NCBI RefSeq assembly: GCF_000382125.1
Contig: NZ_KB907549.1
Location: forward strand, 124,001-188,000
Source: Eudoraea adriatica DSM 19308
GTDB taxonomy: Bacteria; Bacteroidota; Bacteroidia; Flavobacteriales; Flavobacteriaceae
Direction: 5' to 3'
DNA: 64,000 nt
In this document: in pieces, positions 1-7,390 of the stretch
Numbering within the stretch: the first letter of the stretch is position 1
How the letters are laid out: the number at the start of each line of letters is the position of its first letter
Program-made: the position numbers and the translations under genes
Notes under the pieces: generated by a model
What the model saw: the letters and a program-made list of their open reading frames with translations, nothing else
Told to the model about the DNA's origin: nothing
Databases searched by the model: none

Positions 1-425
1 TTCGGGTTATGTATCTCGTCTGAATCCTTAATTTTTGTCATTAAAGATGCCAAATCAATTTCCTCGTTTAAATCATTTTCGAATACATCCAGCATACTAA
101 CTAAACTCTCCTTATCTGTAAAAGGTTCATCTCCCTGTATATTTACAATAATATCAACTTCCATGTCATTCACCGCTTCCGCTATTCTATCGCTCCCGCA
201 TTCGTGTTCTTCCTTACTCATAATTGCCTTCCCGCCTTCTTTTATGATAGCATCAAAAATAATAGGGCTGTCTGTTACCACATAAACCTCATCAAAAAGA
301 TTAGTCTTTAAAGCGGCCTCGTTTGTACGCACAATGACTGGTTTTCCAGCCAAATCCTGCATCAATTTTCCCGGAAATCTGGTTGCCGCGTAGCGGGCAG
401 GTATCATGGCGATTATTTTAGTCAT
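1..425 (-). CDS. kdsB: 3-deoxy-manno-octulosonate cytidylyltransferase (CMP-KDO synthetase), partial
   Basis: Activates KDO with CTP to CMP-KDO, which is then added to lipid A in the cytoplasm. The N-terminal 141 residues are present; the 3' end is cut by the window edge. The nucleotidyltransferase signature [14 protein letters not shown] lies at the N-terminus and NIQGDEPF near residue 95, both diagnostic of KdsB. The start is the ATG at 425. It lies 13 bases downstream of the DUF4126 gene on the same strand and is probably the last or a late gene of the helicase-DUF4126-kdsB transcript. The identity is secure; only the C-terminal third to half of the protein is unseen. Confidence 0.95.
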   Translation of the reverse strand, partial: MTKIIAMIPARYAATRFPGKLMQDLAGKPVIVRTNEAALKTNLFDEVYVVTDSPIIFDAIIKEGGKAIMSKEEHECGSDRIAEAVNDMEVDIIVNIQGDEPFTDKESLVSMLDVFENDLNEEIDLASLMTKIKDSDEIHNP

Positions 426-438
426 TGATATAATTTTA

Positions 439-1008
439 TTAATGTTTAACTCTTGGTCTTAGTCTGCGATAAATTGTAAAAATAAAAACCAGGATTATTA
501 TAACCAGTACCATAGCTAATATTGGTGCAAATATCGATGCTGTAGTAACAACAATGGCAGTTCCCGATTCTAATGTTGATACCAAAGGGTTTGCGAGGCC
601 TCCTGTTGTTGAAGTGGAGACTACCCTTCCTGCTGCAGATGCCCCCTTTATTGCGGTTGCGGTTCCGCCCCCGGCTATAATAGCGAGAGACCAGGTTACC
701 ACCGGATCCAAATCAGCTAACGTAGAAACCATTACGGCAGTACCTGCAATTGCTGCAAGGGGTATAGCCATGCTGTCGAGTAAATTATCGACCCAGGGAA
801 TAAAATAGGCCATTAATTCTGCCAACGTAGCCACTCCAAGTACAATTAATGCTGCCAGACTTCCAATCCAAACCCAGTTTTGATTTAATTCCCAAACCCC
901 GAAATGGGCCGCAAGGCTGAGCGCAAACAAAGGCAAAAAAACCCTAAATCCGGCCGAAGCAGCAAGTCCAATCCCAAGAAATATGCTAATTATTGTTTCC
1001 GATGTCAT
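439..1008 (-). CDS. DUF4126 family membrane protein
   Basis: A hydrophobic protein of 189 residues with about five predicted membrane helices and glycine/alanine-rich stretches (for example [20 protein letters not shown] near the N-terminus), the pattern of the DUF4126 family. Its function is unknown. I chose the ATG at 1008 ([10 protein letters not shown]); an in-frame GTG at 1026 would add six residues. It is 33 bases downstream of the helicase gene (from the ATG start) and 13 bases upstream of kdsB, all on one strand, so co-transcription is likely. Nothing in the sequence points to a particular substrate. Confidence 0.75.
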   Translation of the reverse strand: MTSETIISIFLGIGLAASAGFRVFLPLFALSLAAHFGVWELNQNWVWIGSLAALIVLGVATLAELMAYFIPWVDNLLDSMAIPLAAIAGTAVMVSTLADLDPVVTWSLAIIAGGGTATAIKGASAAGRVVSTSTTGGLANPLVSTLESGTAIVVTTASIFAPILAMVLVIIILVFIFTIYRRLRPRVKH

Positions 1009-1041
1009 TACAAAAATCCCTAGCACTAAATTAAGTCATTC

Positions 1042-2475
1042 CTAATCAACAAAAAAATCACTTTTGAACCCTATAAGGTATAAATTTTTCTTTGCCCTTG
1101 TTACCGCGGTATAAAGCCAGCGCAAATAGTCACGGTCTATTCCATTAGGAAGATAAGGTTGTTCTACAAATACAGTATCCCATTGGCCTCCCTGAGATTT
1201 ATGACAGGTTATGGCATAGGAAAACTTTACTTGTAAGGCATTGAAGTACTTGTTATTCTTTACGCCCAGAAAACGCTTGTATTTAGATTTTTCATGAGCA
1301 TAATCGTTTTGCACTTCCTGGTATAGCCTATTCCCGTCTTCATAGGACAAAGAGGGTGTATCTGCCCTTATTGTGTCTAATAACAATACCGTCTCCAATG
1401 GCCTTTGGTTTGGGTAGTCTACCATTTTCACTTTTACCTCAGCAAATTTGAATCCATAGAGTTCCTTAATGGAAAATATCTCAAGTATTTCAATAATATC
1501 GCCATTTGCTATAAAACCAGCTTCAGAATTGGGTTTTAACCAGAAGTAATTATTCTTTACTACCATCATGTAATCCCCAGGGGCAAGCTCATTTTCCAGG
1601 TATAAAATTCTGTTTCTGATGTTTTCATTGTACAAATTTGCTCTTTTGTTTGAGCGCACAATAAGGACGGTCTCTTCCTTGCCATTTTCCCGGTAAGAAT
1701 TATCAATTGCCTCCTGAATTTCATAGCCATCAACAAGTCTTATTATGTCTTTATATGGCTCAACATCAAATTTAAATTCCTCCAGGTATCCAGATTGCAG
1801 TTGCTCCCTCAGGTTGGTCGCATTCAATAATATGCCTGAGTTCTCTGCCTGTCTGACTACTTCATCTAATTCAAGGGTTATTACTTCTTTATTATAATTG
1901 TACGATAGTTTTTCGCTATCTAAAGCAGGGCTGATTTGCAAGTGAACCGGAGGTAATTGTGCGGTATCGCCAATCAAAATGAGTTTACAATTATGTCCGG
2001 AGTAAACATACATCAACAAATCGTCTAACAGCGACCCATTGCCAAATAACCTGGAATCTGATGGTGCATCAGGGATCATAGAAGCTTCATCTACGATAAA
2101 AATGGTATCCCGGTGCTTGTTCGGTGCCAGTATAAATTTTATGCCTCCTCCACTTTCTTTTTTTGGAAAGTAGATTTTCCTGTGAATTGTAAAGGCCTGA
2201 CTTTTTGAATAACTACTCATCACTTTAGCGGCCCTGCCGGTAGGTGCCAGAAGTACGGCCTTCATAGTAGTCTTCCACAGGTTAGATACTATATCTCCTA
2301 CTATCGTAGTTTTACCTGTACCTGCAAAACCTTTTAATAAATAAACTTCCTCTTTTTTTTCTGACAACACAAAATGAGCCAGCTGCTGTAAGGCCACTTC
2401 TTGTTTTGATGTAGGTATATGAGGGAAGTTGTCCTTAAGAAGTTTATAAAAAGAAGGTGCCGTAAGCAATTTCAT
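1042..2475 (-). CDS. RecD-like superfamily 1 ATP-dependent DNA helicase
   Basis: A 477-residue SF1B-type helicase. Walker A GFAGTGKTT is near residue 50, the DEAS Walker B (IFIVDEASMI) near 130, motif III GDTAQLPPV near 175, and the C-terminal UvrD_C_2 part carries TCHKSQGGQWD and YTAVTRAKK at about 430-465. It lacks the long N-terminal region of RecD2, so it is the short Bacteroidota form rather than RecD of a RecBCD complex; no recB or recC is seen here. It probably acts in DNA repair or replication-fork processing (inference). The ATG at 2475 is the start expected from family N-termini. A promoter-like TATATTTG ends only seven bases before this ATG, so the mRNA may be nearly leaderless. 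Confidence 0.88.
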   Translation of the reverse strand: MKLLTAPSFYKLLKDNFPHIPTSKQEVALQQLAHFVLSEKKEEVYLLKGFAGTGKTTIVGDIVSNLWKTTMKAVLLAPTGRAAKVMSSYSKSQAFTIHRKIYFPKKESGGGIKFILAPNKHRDTIFIVDEASMIPDAPSDSRLFGNGSLLDDLLMYVYSGHNCKLILIGDTAQLPPVHLQISPALDSEKLSYNYNKEVITLELDEVVRQAENSGILLNATNLREQLQSGYLEEFKFDVEPYKDIIRLVDGYEIQEAIDNSYRENGKEETVLIVRSNKRANLYNENIRNRILYLENELAPGDYMMVVKNNYFWLKPNSEAGFIANGDIIEILEIFSIKELYGFKFAEVKVKMVDYPNQRPLETVLLLDTIRADTPSLSYEDGNRLYQEVQNDYAHEKSKYKRFLGVKNNKYFNALQVKFSYAITCHKSQGGQWDTVFVEQPYLPNGIDRDYLRWLYTAVTRAKKNLYLIGFKSDFFVD

Positions 2476-2482
2476 AAGCCTT

Positions 2483-2506
2483 CAAATATAAAGAGGATTT
2501 TTGCTA
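2483..2506 (-). promoter_or_regulatory. Possible promoter of the helicase operon
   Basis: On the minus strand TTTG and TATATTTG (matching the Bacteroidota -7 consensus TAnnTTTG) are separated by 16 bases, a little short of the usual 17-20. The -7 box ends seven bases before the helicase ATG. If used, transcription would begin at or next to the start codon. Confidence 0.4.
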
Positions 2507-2514
2507 CAAAACCT

Positions 2515-2543
2515 TTTACGATTAAAAAAAAATTGTAGATTTG
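2515..2543 (+). promoter_or_regulatory. Possible promoter of the pseudopilin-like/DUF3822/rsmD operon
   Basis: TAGATTTG at 2536-2543 fits the Bacteroidota -7 consensus; TTTA at 2515-2518 is a near match to the -33 box with 17 bases between. The ATG at 2579 would follow a leader of roughly 28 bases. It lies back to back with the helicase promoter candidate. Confidence 0.4.
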
Positions 2544-2578
2544 TGAAGACCACTAAAGATAATTAATACCAGTTAAAA

Positions 2579-3229
2579 ATGAAAACCATACTTCAGATAG
2601 TACTTTGGATAATTTGCGTAGGACTTGGATTCCTAATCTATAGATCTGTAACAGGGCCGATTGAGTTTAAAAAGGTAAAAGAAGAGCGTTTTTCTAAAGT
2701 TATTTCAACTTTAAAAGATATTAGAAATTCTCAGGAAGCTTACAGGACCGTAAATGGAAAGTTTGCCAACGACTTTAATAGCCTTGTTTCATTTGTTGAT
2801 ACAGGAAAATATACCATAACCCAGCAAAGAGACTCTTCCTATATGGAGTTCGATAAGGTTTATGGAATTGATATGTTGAAAGAAATAACTATTATAGACA
2901 CTTTGGGATTTGTTTCTGTAAAGGATTCCATATTTAAAGGTGATGATCGGTACAAAAGCATGATGAATGTTCCTTATGCGCAAGGTGGAGAAAAATTTAC
3001 TATGAAAGCAGAGATTATTGATAAGGGAGGTTATAAAGCGCCGGTTTTTGAAGCCAAAGTTAAAAAGGATGTTATTTTATACGATCAGCCTAAGGATCTT
3101 TTGAACAGGGAAAACGCTCAGATTAGTGTTGAAGAAGTAAACGGACCGGAAATTAAAGTAGGTTCACTTACAGATGTAAGTACCAATGGCAACTGGCCAC
3201 CTATTTATGACAAAAAAGGAGATCAATAA
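2579..3229 (+). CDS. Single-pass membrane protein with a pseudopilin-like N-terminal half
   Basis: 216 residues, not a named family I recognise with certainty. A hydrophobic helix at residues 4-22 is followed by a charged stretch (FKKVKEERFSKVISTLKDIR) and then NSQEAYRTVNGKFANDFNSL near residues 50-70. That pattern (helix, then an aligned K/R-rich amphipathic helix, then QEAY..NGKF) resembles major pseudopilins of type II secretion and type IV pili. No GF-E prepilin peptidase site is visible before the helix, so normal PilD-like processing is not supported. The next gene overlaps its end and resembles PilM/GspL, which strengthens a pilus-like reading. Function unproven; it could be a generic conserved Flavobacteriia membrane protein. 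Confidence 0.7.
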   Translation: MKTILQIVLWIICVGLGFLIYRSVTGPIEFKKVKEERFSKVISTLKDIRNSQEAYRTVNGKFANDFNSLVSFVDTGKYTITQQRDSSYMEFDKVYGIDMLKEITIIDTLGFVSVKDSIFKGDDRYKSMMNVPYAQGGEKFTMKAEIIDKGGYKAPVFEAKVKKDVILYDQPKDLLNRENAQISVEEVNGPEIKVGSLTDVSTNGNWPPIYDKKGDQ

Positions 3230-4028
3230 CGATATTGAAAATTATTATAAATTGTCCATTCAGGTTAGCTTGAATGGACTTTCTTTTTGTATCGTGGACA
3301 CCATTGCCAATACGATCAAAGAGTTTAAGCGGCGAAGCTTTGGGAAAGAGCTAAGTCCTTATGAATTGCAGAAGGAATTAAAGCAACTTTTCAGAGAATC
3401 AAATATTGAAGGGTATTCCTTTTCTGAGGTGGTGGTCATCCACAAGAATAATCTCTTTAGCCTTGTTCCTAAACCCTTGTTTGATACGGCAGAGCTTGCC
3501 AATTATCTAAAGTTTAATGTAAAGATACTCGCTAATGACCTTGTTGAATATGACGAGATAGATAGCTATGATTTGGTAAATGTTTATGTGCCATTTGTGA
3601 ACATCAACAATTATATTTATGATCTCTTTGGGGAATTTGAATTTATGCACCATGGGACAGTTATGGTGCAATCTTTATTGAATTCATACAGCAACGGAAA
3701 TGAGACCATTTGTTATGTCCATGTTGCAGATAATCAGATGGATATTACTGTACTTGCTCAAAAACAATTGCTTCTCTTTAACAGTTTTCAATATAAAACC
3801 AAAGAAGACTTTATTTATTACCTGCTTTTTACTTTAGAACAACTGAAGCTGGATACTGAAACCGTAAAAATAAGGCTTTTCGGAGAAGTAGATATGGGAG
3901 ATGAGCTTTACAATATTGCTTATGAATATATTCAGCATATTTCATTATTTATTCCACCCAGCGATATTTATTCCACTGAAGAGCTCGCGAAGGAGGAGGT
4001 AGATTTTACCGTTTTAAACGCCCTGTAA
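3207..4028 (+). CDS. DUF3822 family protein, PilM/GspL-like actin-fold candidate
   Basis: 273 residues with no signal peptide or membrane helix. I place the start at the ATG at 3207 (MTKKEINNDIENYY), which overlaps the upstream gene by 23 bases; an upstream in-frame ATG at 3186 is less likely. The C-terminal half (ICYVHVADNQMDITVLAQKQ, then a YYLLFTLEQLKLD helix and a short IRLFGEVD strand) has the layout of the second actin-like subdomain of PilM/GspL proteins. Function unknown. It ends in TAATG with rsmD, so the two are translationally coupled; the DUF3822-rsmD pair is common in Bacteroidota. Confidence 0.75.
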   Translation: MTKKEINNDIENYYKLSIQVSLNGLSFCIVDTIANTIKEFKRRSFGKELSPYELQKELKQLFRESNIEGYSFSEVVVIHKNNLFSLVPKPLFDTAELANYLKFNVKILANDLVEYDEIDSYDLVNVYVPFVNINNYIYDLFGEFEFMHHGTVMVQSLLNSYSNGNETICYVHVADNQMDITVLAQKQLLLFNSFQYKTKEDFIYYLLFTLEQLKLDTETVKIRLFGEVDMGDELYNIAYEYIQHISLFIPPSDIYSTEELAKEEVDFTVLNAL

Positions 4029-4567
4029 TGCGAATTATCTCCGGTTCACATAAGGGTCGCCGCATAAATGCTCCCAGAGGCCTGCCGGTGCGTCCTACGA
4101 CCGATATGGCAAAAGAGGCCTTATTCAATATCCTAAATAACAACTATTACTTTGAGGATTTGAAAGTACTGGACCTGTTTGCCGGCACAGGAAATATTAG
4201 TTTTGAATTTGCATCCAGAGGCAGCAGCGATATAGTAGCAGTTGATGAAGATCACCGATGTATTAAGTTCATTGCCAAAATAGCAAATGAACTTGATTTC
4301 AACATTTCTGCCATAAAAAACGATGTTTTTAAATTTATTGAAAAGGTAAACCTGAATTTTGATATAATATTTGTTGATCCCCCTTATAGCTTCACTGCTG
4401 ACGATTGTTCAAAGATTACTTCAATTGTTTTCCAAAGACAATTATTGAATGAAAACGGCATTTTGATTATTGAGCATTCCAAGCACACGGATTTATCTCT
4501 TCTTGAGAACTTTAAATCTATTAAGAAATACGGAGGAAGTGTTTTTAGTTTTTTTGAACCGGATTAG
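4028..4567 (+). CDS. rsmD: 16S rRNA (guanine(966)-N(2))-methyltransferase
   Basis: A 179-residue SAM-dependent methyltransferase that modifies G966 of 16S rRNA in the 30S subunit. Visible signatures are the N-terminal MRIISGSHKGRRI, RPTTDMAKEALFNIL near residue 28, the SAM-binding LDLFAGTGNISFE near 51, and the catalytic FVDPPYSF near 117. Length is normal for RsmD. Its ATG shares one base with the stop of the DUF3822 gene (TAATG). It is followed by a hairpin facing rnpB on the other strand. Confidence 0.95.
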   Translation: MRIISGSHKGRRINAPRGLPVRPTTDMAKEALFNILNNNYYFEDLKVLDLFAGTGNISFEFASRGSSDIVAVDEDHRCIKFIAKIANELDFNISAIKNDVFKFIEKVNLNFDIIFVDPPYSFTADDCSKITSIVFQRQLLNENGILIIEHSKHTDLSLLENFKSIKKYGGSVFSFFEPD

Positions 4568-4576
4568 CCTCAGAAT

Positions 4577-4633
4577 AAAAAAATCCCTTACTCTTAGATT
4601 TAAAATAAATCATAAAGAACAAAGGATTTTTTC
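4577..4633. terminator. Probable bidirectional terminator between rsmD and rnpB
   Basis: AAAAAATCC at about 4578-4586 pairs with GGATTTTTT at 4624-4632, enclosing a second small hairpin (GATTT/AAATC at 4598-4612). Each strand has a run of U after the stem. The position between the converging ends of rsmD and rnpB fits termination in both directions. Confidence 0.55.
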
Positions 4634-4637
4634 TAAA

Positions 4638-4950
4638 AGCAGGTCATAAGCCGGATTCTGTAAAGCCTCAAAGAGACCCCCTTATCATTTATCTGGACTT
4701 GTGGTTACCCAAAAGTTCTTACCGCCTACCCTTCAACTTGAGCGTGCCGCCCTCAAACGCTGATATACATGGCGTTTCACCGCATAGAGTTTACCTGATT
4801 TCACTACAGCATTACCTGTACCTGCTTTCTGTTGCACTTGTCCTTCTTCCCTAAACAGGGAAGAGACGGGCGTTACCCGCTATGCCGCACTATGGTGTCC
4901 GGACTTTCCTCACCCATATTAAAATATGAGCGCGATAAGGTGACCTGATA
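4638..4950 (-). ncRNA. rnpB: RNase P RNA (bacterial type A)
   Basis: The catalytic RNA of ribonuclease P, which removes tRNA 5' leaders. Read on the minus strand it has the near-universal GAGGAAAGTCCGGACACCAT element (P4 and flanks) near the 5' end at about 4890-4915, AACGCCCGT and ACAGAAA further on, then GGGTAAGGCGG-type sequence and the closing AATCCGGCTTATGACCTGCT at 4638-4660. The 5' AGGTCACC end pairs with the 3' AGGTCATA-type end. Ends are estimated to within a few bases. A good promoter lies directly upstream and a hairpin downstream. Confidence 0.95.
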
Positions 4951-4953
4951 ATA

Positions 4954-4982
4954 CAAAGGTACAACATCCTTTTGAAGCCAAA
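4954..4982 (-). promoter_or_regulatory. Promoter of rnpB
   Basis: Minus-strand TTTG (4982-4979), 17 bases, then TACCTTTG (4961-4954): a full match to the Bacteroidota -33/-7 consensus. The predicted start, a few bases downstream, coincides with the expected 5' end of RNase P RNA near 4950. Confidence 0.75.
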
Positions 4983-5160
4983 AAAAATTACCGAGTTAAT
5001 AAGGTTTATTGGTTAATTCCTTTATCTTAATGGAATCAACGCAAGGAAATAAAAAACATTTATAAATGTCGGCCATAGCTTGCTTTGCTGCCCCCAATTA
5101 ATTGTTGATAAAAACTGGGCATCTATGTTTAAAATGAACGACAAAATACTCGGCTATCTC

Positions 5161-5168
5161 TATATTTG
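5161..5168 (+). promoter_or_regulatory. Possible -7 promoter element of dnaX
   Basis: TATATTTG matches TAnnTTTG exactly; no clear -33 TTG is found at the right distance. It would give a leader of about 40 bases before the TTG start at 5217. The rest of 4983-5160 shows no gene or clear motif. Confidence 0.35.
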
Positions 5169-5216
5169 TATATAACACGTTAAGCGTTTATATTTAGTCT
5201 ACAAAAGCTTATTTAT

Positions 5217-7031
5217 TTGGAACCTTTTATTGTATCGGCTCGTAAATTCAGACCCAAGACCTTTAAAGATGTTGTGGGGCAGGAAGCCATTACTAATACG
5301 TTGCTGAATGCTATAGAAAATAACCATCTTGCACAGGCGCTTCTATTCTGTGGTCCAAGGGGGGTTGGTAAGACTACATGTGCACGGATTTTAGCCAAAA
5401 AGATCAATCAGGACGGCACGGAAAAGGAAGATGAAGACTTTGCATTCAATATTTTTGAACTGGATGCGGCATCCAACAATTCCGTTGATGATATCAGGAG
5501 TTTGATAGATCAGGTGCGCATACCACCGCAGGTTGGAAAATACAAAGTATATATTATTGATGAGGTACATATGCTATCTCAATCTGCTTTCAATGCTTTC
5601 TTAAAAACACTTGAAGAGCCACCCAGACATGCTATTTTCATTCTGGCAACTACAGAAAAACACAAGATAATACCGACTATATTGTCGCGTTGCCAGATAT
5701 TCGACTTTAAACGTATAACTGTTAAAGACGCCGCCGAGTATCTAAAATATATTGCCGAACAGCAAGGTATTGAAGCAGAAGAAGATGCACTGCACATTAT
5801 TGCCCAGAAGGCAGATGGGGCTATGAGAGATGCACTGTCTATTTTTGACCGTGTTGTAAGTTTCTCTGGAAAGAAACTTACAAGGGCTGCCGTTACCGAG
5901 AATTTAAATGTTCTGGATTATGACACATACTTTACAACAACAGATTTAATTCTGGAACATAACATCCCTCAATTGCTGGTTTTATTTAATAATACACTTG
6001 CAAAAGGTTTTGAAGGGCATCATTTTATTAACGGTCTGGCTTCGCATTTCAGGGATCTTTTGGTTTGCAGGCACGAAGACACTATTGCCCTATTGGAAGT
6101 TGGTGATACGGCTAAAAAAAAGTATCTCGAGCAATCTAAAAAAACTTCTGAATCCTTTTTAATGAAAGGGATAGCTATAGCTAATGATTGTGATCTTAAC
6201 TATAAAACCAGTAAAAATCATAGATTATTGGTTGAATTAACCCTGATGAAATTAGCCTCCATAGATTTTAATGGTGAAAAAAAAAATCTTGAAAACCTCA
6301 GCTCTTCCCGTAGCAGTGAAATTCAACTAATACCTACTTCCTTCTTTATTAATACTCTCCCCATTGGTGAAGGGCAGGAATCATTGGAATCTGCTAAAAG
6401 CCCGGAAAAAATAAAAACGGCCATTCCCATAGAGAAGAAAGCAGAAATTAATTATCCGGAAGAATTCCCAGCAACAGAAAAAATAGATTCTCAGCCCCTT
6501 TCTGAAATAATATCAGAGGAAGTATTGGTATCAGATCCCGGTATAAAAATTCGGATCAAAGAGCGATCCAAAAGAATTTCCGGATTATCAATATCCAGTT
6601 TGAAGGCAAAAAAAGAACATCAGCTCAAAAAGATTGAAGTTGTTGTTGATGAAGACGAATTACCCAAAGAAAGTTTTACTCAAGAGGATTTACTAAAACA
6701 TTGGGAGACTTATATTCAAAAATTGGACAAGGCAGGCAAAAAAATTATGGCTTCGAATCTAAGTTCCGACCAGCCCAAAATAGTTGATCAAACGCAAATA
6801 TGTATTGAGCTCCCGAATGGTACAATGAAAAAAGAAATTGAAAGGGAACAATTTCAACTTATAAAGTATCTAAGAAAAAAACTCAACAATTATAGCATTG
6901 AGCTGAAAATAAGCGTAAACGAAGAAATAGCCAAAAAATTTGCCTATACCCCTGAAGAGAAATATCAAAAACTCAGGGAAATAAACCCTGCTATTGATCT
7001 CCTGAGAAAGGAGTTTGACCTAGACCTTTGA
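5217..7031 (+). CDS. dnaX: DNA polymerase III subunit gamma/tau
   Basis: 604-residue clamp-loader ATPase that loads the sliding clamp and organises the replisome. The start is a TTG at 5217: the family N-terminus (FIVSARKFRPKTFKDVVGQ) begins two residues later and no ATG or GTG lies between it and the upstream in-frame stop. Walker A GPRGVGKTT is near residue 45, the DEVH Walker B (YIIDEVHMLS) near 115, and sensor 1 ATTEKHKI and the SRC arginine finger (TILSRCQIFDF) near 140-155. The four-cysteine zinc module normally found between Walker A and ELDAASN is missing, replaced by an acidic EKEDEDFAFN linker. The C-terminal third (about 370-604) is a divergent tau-like tail. Its last 12 bases overlap the convergent TMEM220-like gene. 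Confidence 0.95.
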   Translation: MEPFIVSARKFRPKTFKDVVGQEAITNTLLNAIENNHLAQALLFCGPRGVGKTTCARILAKKINQDGTEKEDEDFAFNIFELDAASNNSVDDIRSLIDQVRIPPQVGKYKVYIIDEVHMLSQSAFNAFLKTLEEPPRHAIFILATTEKHKIIPTILSRCQIFDFKRITVKDAAEYLKYIAEQQGIEAEEDALHIIAQKADGAMRDALSIFDRVVSFSGKKLTRAAVTENLNVLDYDTYFTTTDLILEHNIPQLLVLFNNTLAKGFEGHHFINGLASHFRDLLVCRHEDTIALLEVGDTAKKKYLEQSKKTSESFLMKGIAIANDCDLNYKTSKNHRLLVELTLMKLASIDFNGEKKNLENLSSSRSSEIQLIPTSFFINTLPIGEGQESLESAKSPEKIKTAIPIEKKAEINYPEEFPATEKIDSQPLSEIISEEVLVSDPGIKIRIKERSKRISGLSISSLKAKKEHQLKKIEVVVDEDELPKESFTQEDLLKHWETYIQKLDKAGKKIMASNLSSDQPKIVDQTQICIELPNGTMKKEIEREQFQLIKYLRKKLNNYSIELKISVNEEIAKKFAYTPEEKYQKLREINPAIDLLRKEFDLDL

Positions 7032-7379
7032 TTTATTTACCAATCGGAGCCTAACAGCATAAAGAAGCATTACCAATGCGACAATCAGCAGGCCCAGAGA
7101 CTCTCTGCCCCTTTCAATATTTTCAATATCTCCATTTCCAATAGTCACGCCTTCATATTGATCAGGCCACATAACAAACGTGCTGACCAAATAAATGAAA
7201 CTCAGGATAACAGCTGCCGTAACATTTAATTTACCTAAATAAAAGAAAAGGGAGGCCGCTGCGGCAACTCCGTAAATAGCATACCACAACAGAGCGTCGG
7301 GATCGTTGTATTGAACATATGCCGCCCAAATAAACAATAATGTAAATACCAGAGAAAGAATTTTGAACATATTTTTCAT
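7020..7379 (-). CDS. TMEM220-like small membrane protein
   Basis: 119 residues with four predicted helices at about 5-22, 30-48, 52-70 and 93-112. The motif AAYVQYNDPDALLW near residue 20 is characteristic of the transmembrane 220 family, found in bacteria and eukaryotes and functionally uncharacterised. It is convergent with dnaX (12-base overlap) and lies 11 bases after eboF on the same strand, so it may be transcribed as a tail of the ebo operon. Whether it contributes to ebo function is unknown. Confidence 0.8.
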   Translation of the reverse strand: MKNMFKILSLVFTLLFIWAAYVQYNDPDALLWYAIYGVAAAASLFFYLGKLNVTAAVILSFIYLVSTFVMWPDQYEGVTIGNGDIENIERGRESLGLLIVALVMLLYAVRLRLVNKSKV

Positions 7380-7390
7380 AATAAAGAATT

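Noticed and set aside
554-808. Open frame on the plus strand inside the DUF4126 gene
   Set aside because: It is a shadow of the membrane-protein gene on the minus strand, with no family resemblance.
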